Of a DNA stretch of 64,000 bases, positions 61,390 through 64,000 are shown in pieces. Positions within the stretch are counted from its first letter, which is position 1; each line of letters begins with the position of its first letter. The DNA is from Pedobacter sp. BS3 (GTDB lineage: Bacteria > Bacteroidota > Bacteroidia > Sphingobacteriales > Sphingobacteriaceae): assembly GCF_008274585.1 (NCBI RefSeq), contig NZ_VTRT01000001.1, forward strand, positions 744,001 through 808,000, given 5' to 3'. Made by a program: the position numbers and the translations under genes. The notes beneath the pieces were generated by a model. It searched no databases. It worked only from the letters and a program-made list of their open reading frames with translations, and was not told the origin of the DNA.

Positions 61390-62040
61390 TTATTCCAACC
61401 CGTTTTTGATAGCGTATTTTACCAACCCGATAGTGCTTTTGCAGTTGCATTTGGCAAACAGGTTTTGCCGGTGATTGTCAACCGTTTTTTTACTGATGAA
61501 TAGCTTTTGGGCAATTTCTTCGCTGGTAAGCTCTTTAACTATCAGGCTTAGTACTTCCTTTTCGCGGGCCGAAAGGTTATTCAGTTGCTCATCCTGAACT
61601 TTCTTTTTGGTGTATTGGCTATAGATTACCGGCAAAATATCCTGCGAAAAATAGGTTCCGCCATTTACAATGCGATGCAATGCTGACAACAACTCTTCCT
61701 TGCCGGAGCTTTTAAGAATGTAACCATCGGCTTCGGCCAGAATGGCTTCTTTTACTGCCGGGCCATTGCTGTACATGGAGAGCACCAGCACCTGTATGTG
61801 CGGATACTGCGATTTTACCATCTTGCAAAGGTCAATCCCCGATAATAAAGGCATGCTGATATCTGTAAGCAGAATGTTATATTTTTCGGGATGCACTGAA
61901 ATTTTGTTCAGTGCCAGCTGTCCGTTAATCACTTCATCTACAACGGTATATTGCGTTTCATTTTGCAGCATACTTTTAATGCCGTCAATCACCATTTGAT
62001 GGTCGTCGGCAATAATAATTGAGTTTATTTCTGTTTCCAT
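61390..62040 (-). CDS. NarL/LuxR-type response regulator
   Basis: A 216-residue regulator. Receiver: SIIIADDHQMVIDGIKSML, phospho-Asp in ILLTDISMPLLSGIDL, LVLSMYS, and KSSGKEELL. Output HTH: LSAREKEVLSLIVKELTSEE-IAQKLFISKKTVDNHRQNLF. Its ATG overlaps the stop of the sensor kinase gene (TAATG), so the pair is translationally coupled. The target genes are unknown. Confidence 0.95.
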   Translation of the reverse strand: METEINSIIIADDHQMVIDGIKSMLQNETQYTVVDEVINGQLALNKISVHPEKYNILLTDISMPLLSGIDLCKMVKSQYPHIQVLVLSMYSNGPAVKEAILAEADGYILKSSGKEELLSALHRIVNGGTYFSQDILPVIYSQYTKKKVQDEQLNNLSAREKEVLSLIVKELTSEEIAQKLFISKKTVDNHRQNLFAKCNCKSTIGLVKYAIKNGLE

Positions 62041-63794
62041 TATGTGGGTATAGTAATTTTTATTTGGGTTCCGGTTAATTTTTCAGAGGTTACCTGCATG
62101 CTCCCATTAAGCAGATGTACCCTGGCGCTGATATTTTTCCAGCCTAATCCTTTAGACTCTTTGATTTTTGAGGTATCAAATCCCTTTCCGTTATCTTTTA
62201 TAGTAATGGTAAAGGTATCATGAGCTTTTGTAATATCCAGATCAATTTCAGTAGCGTCAGCATGTTTGGAGATGTTGCCAAGCACTTCCTGTACAATTCG
62301 GTATACAGAAAGCGCATTCTGTTCGGTAAACGTATAGTTGCGTACCTCATCGGAAATGGCTACCTCGACCCTGGTTTTACCGGTGGCATTAATTTTACCG
62401 GCTAAATCTTCAATGGCATTTATCAAACCAAAATTAAGCGCTTCGGGAATCAGGTTATGTGAGATGTGGCGTACCTCAGTGATGGTTTTATCCAGGACCT
62501 CAATGGTATCTGCCGGCGACTGCTGATTAGAGAGTTTCATTTTTAATACGGCCAGCATCTGTCCGATGCTGTCGTGCAGGTCGCGGGCAATGCGGATGCG
62601 CTCCTTTTGTTCGCCTTCAAAAAGCGCCCTGCTGGCCAGTTCCTGTTGCCTGTACACTTCGGCCTGTAAGCGTTTTTCCAGCTTGTATTTATTGGTTCGG
62701 TAAATTAAATAGGCAACGGTTGCACCCAATAAGATCAATATAAATAAGCTGAAAAGCAGGTAGTTCTGTTTGCTGATCTCAAATTGCTGCTGCTGGATCA
62801 GCTTCTGTTTTTTCGCTGTTTCGTATTTGATGTTAAGCTCTGATAATTGCCGGGTACTTTCTATGTTGATGAACTTCGCGTTAGCATCAGAAAACCGTTT
62901 GTGATAATTAAACGCAGCTTTGTAATCACCGGCTTTTGCTGCAATCTCGCTCATGGTATCGTATGTAGATTCGATGATCTCCAGGGCGCTTATCTCTTTG
63001 GCTAAAGCCAATGCTTTTTCACAATAAGCAATTGCTTTTTTGTAATCAGCCATTTCGCAGTAAAGGCTACCTATATTATTGTTTGTAGCTGCCATAAGCC
63101 ATTTATCGCCAAGCTTTGTGGAAAGTGTCAACGCCTTTAAGTTGTATTCGAGCGATGCCTGGTAATTTTTCTGGTATTTATAAACAATGGCAATATTGCT
63201 CAATGCCATAGATATTTTATCAGTAATGTTTTTCTGCGTATAAACGGTCAGGGCATTTTTATAAGCGCTTATTGCTTTGTTGTATTCCTGCTGTTGTTCG
63301 TAAACCGTTCCCTTGTTATTCTGGCAGTCGGCCACAAGCTCATCTTCGTGAATTTCGGCCGCAATATTTTCGGCCTTTTCGTAATAGCTTATGGCCCGTC
63401 CGAATTTTTTCCAGCTGATGTACAGTGCACCGATGTTTTTGTACAAATGTGCAGTAAGCTGTTTATTGCCGGTGCTTTCTGCTTTAGTTAGCCCCTGCTG
63501 AAAATGGCTTAGTGCCTTAACGTTCTCACCTTTATCGGCATATATTCTGCCGATGTTCATTTGAGCTTTTATAAAAACCGGGATATCTTTTTTCCGGATA
63601 GCTGTTTGTGCCGCCTCTGTCAGAAGAAGCTCCGCCTTATCTGCGTTTCCTTTTTTAAGATAGGAGATACCTGATTCCAGCAGTGCTGCGGGACTCTCCG
63701 GGTGTTTCATCAGCTCCAGACTATATGCTCCGGGAGTTGCGGCAAATACGCTGAAGCAGCAGATTATCTTCAGCACAACTAAGATGTATTTCAT
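62040..63794 (-). CDS. TPR-containing sensor histidine kinase (HisKA_3 family)
   Basis: A 584-residue protein with signal peptide (MKYILVVLKIICCFSVFA), about seven periplasmic TPR units (for instance AQMNIGRIYADKGENVKALS, LYKNIGALYISWKKFGRAIS, ATNNNIGSLYCEMADYKKAI), a coiled segment, and one membrane helix (YLLFSLFILILLGATVAYLI). The kinase core has RIRIARDLHDSIGQMLAVLK (phospho-His) and HATPase (VQEVLGNISKHADATEIDLD, DNGKGFD, GLGWKNISARVHLLNG). It partners the response regulator that starts on its stop codon. The ATG at 63794 begins the signal peptide, and longer versions are unlikely. The signal is unknown; TPRs suggest a protein or peptide ligand. Confidence 0.92.
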   Translation of the reverse strand: MKYILVVLKIICCFSVFAATPGAYSLELMKHPESPAALLESGISYLKKGNADKAELLLTEAAQTAIRKKDIPVFIKAQMNIGRIYADKGENVKALSHFQQGLTKAESTGNKQLTAHLYKNIGALYISWKKFGRAISYYEKAENIAAEIHEDELVADCQNNKGTVYEQQQEYNKAISAYKNALTVYTQKNITDKISMALSNIAIVYKYQKNYQASLEYNLKALTLSTKLGDKWLMAATNNNIGSLYCEMADYKKAIAYCEKALALAKEISALEIIESTYDTMSEIAAKAGDYKAAFNYHKRFSDANAKFINIESTRQLSELNIKYETAKKQKLIQQQQFEISKQNYLLFSLFILILLGATVAYLIYRTNKYKLEKRLQAEVYRQQELASRALFEGEQKERIRIARDLHDSIGQMLAVLKMKLSNQQSPADTIEVLDKTITEVRHISHNLIPEALNFGLINAIEDLAGKINATGKTRVEVAISDEVRNYTFTEQNALSVYRIVQEVLGNISKHADATEIDLDITKAHDTFTITIKDNGKGFDTSKIKESKGLGWKNISARVHLLNGSMQVTSEKLTGTQIKITIPT

Positions 63795-63887
63795 TGAGAG
63801 CGGTTTGCCGTAAATATACCGTCTCTGTAGTATTAAGCCAAAAGAAAAAATCAAAGCGGAATACCGCAATAAACCCTGAAAAATACA

Positions 63888-63917
63888 AAAGGAGACCGTT
63901 GTGAAACAGCCTCCTTT
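63888..63917 (-). terminator. Terminator-like hairpin after the edge outer membrane gene
   Basis: On the minus strand AAAGGAG ... CTCCTTT form the outer stem and CTGTT/AACGG the inner stem over TCAC, followed by TGTATTTTT. Confidence 0.65.
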
Positions 63918-63940
63918 CTTTCTGGAGTTTTAAAACAGAG

Positions 63941-64000
63941 TTAGAATTTAAATGTAACACCTGCATTTAAGTTTCCAACCCCATAGCCTACTTCGGCGAA
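63941..64000 (-). CDS. 3' end of an outer membrane beta-barrel protein gene
   Basis: Nineteen codons plus TAA: FAEVGYGVGNLNAGVTFKF. Alternating hydrophobic residues and the terminal Phe are the usual last strand of an outer membrane barrel. The rest lies past the window edge. The hairpin at 63888-63917 follows as its terminator. Confidence 0.6.
   Translation of the reverse strand, partial: FAEVGYGVGNLNAGVTFKF

Noticed and set aside
1-64000. tRNA, rRNA, riboswitch and prophage signals
   Set aside because: I saw no cloverleaf with a CCA end, no rRNA core sequence, no known riboswitch core and no integrase, transposase or phage structural gene. Small RNAs without a strong motif could still be missed.

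Overview
The window is a chromosomal segment from a member of the Bacteroidota, most likely family Sphingobacteriaceae (Mucilaginibacter/Pedobacter-like). Evidence: a SusC/SusD pair, a hybrid two-component regulator with an AraC-type output domain, type IX secretion C-terminal tails, many promoters of the Bacteroidota form (TTTG or TTG, about 19 bp, TAnnTTTG), and a heparin-degrading enzyme set like that of Pedobacter heparinus. No rRNA, tRNA, CRISPR array, transposase or prophage gene was seen.

Left part (1-8.6 kb): a decayed two-gene operon (frameshifted gene plus a small intact protein), a divergent GH92 glycosidase, the cbpA-cbpM co-chaperone pair, two tandem paralogous type IX-secreted proteins of unknown function, and an ArsC-like reductase followed by a cluster of short palindromes.

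Core (8.66-35.84 kb): a polysaccharide utilization locus for heparin/heparan sulfate. The minus-strand arm holds GH88 unsaturated glucuronidase and heparinase III (PL12). The plus-strand arm holds a PL15-like lyase, SusC, SusD, a second PL12, a predicted 6-O-sulfatase, N-sulfatase and 2-O-sulfatase, a second PL15-like lyase, the hybrid sensor/regulator, a ROK sugar kinase and an MFS permease. Together they cover binding, import, endo- and exo-lytic cleavage, desulfation, removal of the unsaturated uronate, phosphorylation of the released sugar and regulation. A conserved block of about 75 bp with 21-bp-spaced direct repeats lies before both the first lyase and susC and is a strong candidate binding site for the regulator.

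Right part (35.9-64 kb): mostly housekeeping genes: an ECF sigma factor with an anti-sigma/TonB-like partner, birA, rsfS, ftsH, a LUD-domain protein, aminopeptidase P, an OmpA-family protein, ridA, recG, an MFS exporter, a flavin monooxygenase, superoxide dismutase, tadA, csaA, an RlmI-like methyltransferase, a type II restriction-modification pair, efp, 5-formyl-THF cyclo-ligase, def, an M16 peptidase, a VapBC-like module, msrA and a TPR histidine kinase/response regulator pair. Two small membrane-protein genes under 60 codons also sit here.

The intergenic DNA is rich in repeats: triplet-loop palindromes, GGTG-N4-CACC hairpins, palindromes with 16-bp arms and a 1-nt centre, long inverted-repeat elements and a heptamer tandem array. 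Two palindrome insertions are flanked by 17-21 bp direct repeats. Several genes have their -7 box only 3-8 nt before the start codon, which predicts leaderless mRNAs. All identifications come from reading the sequence and from recalled family knowledge; no searches were run.
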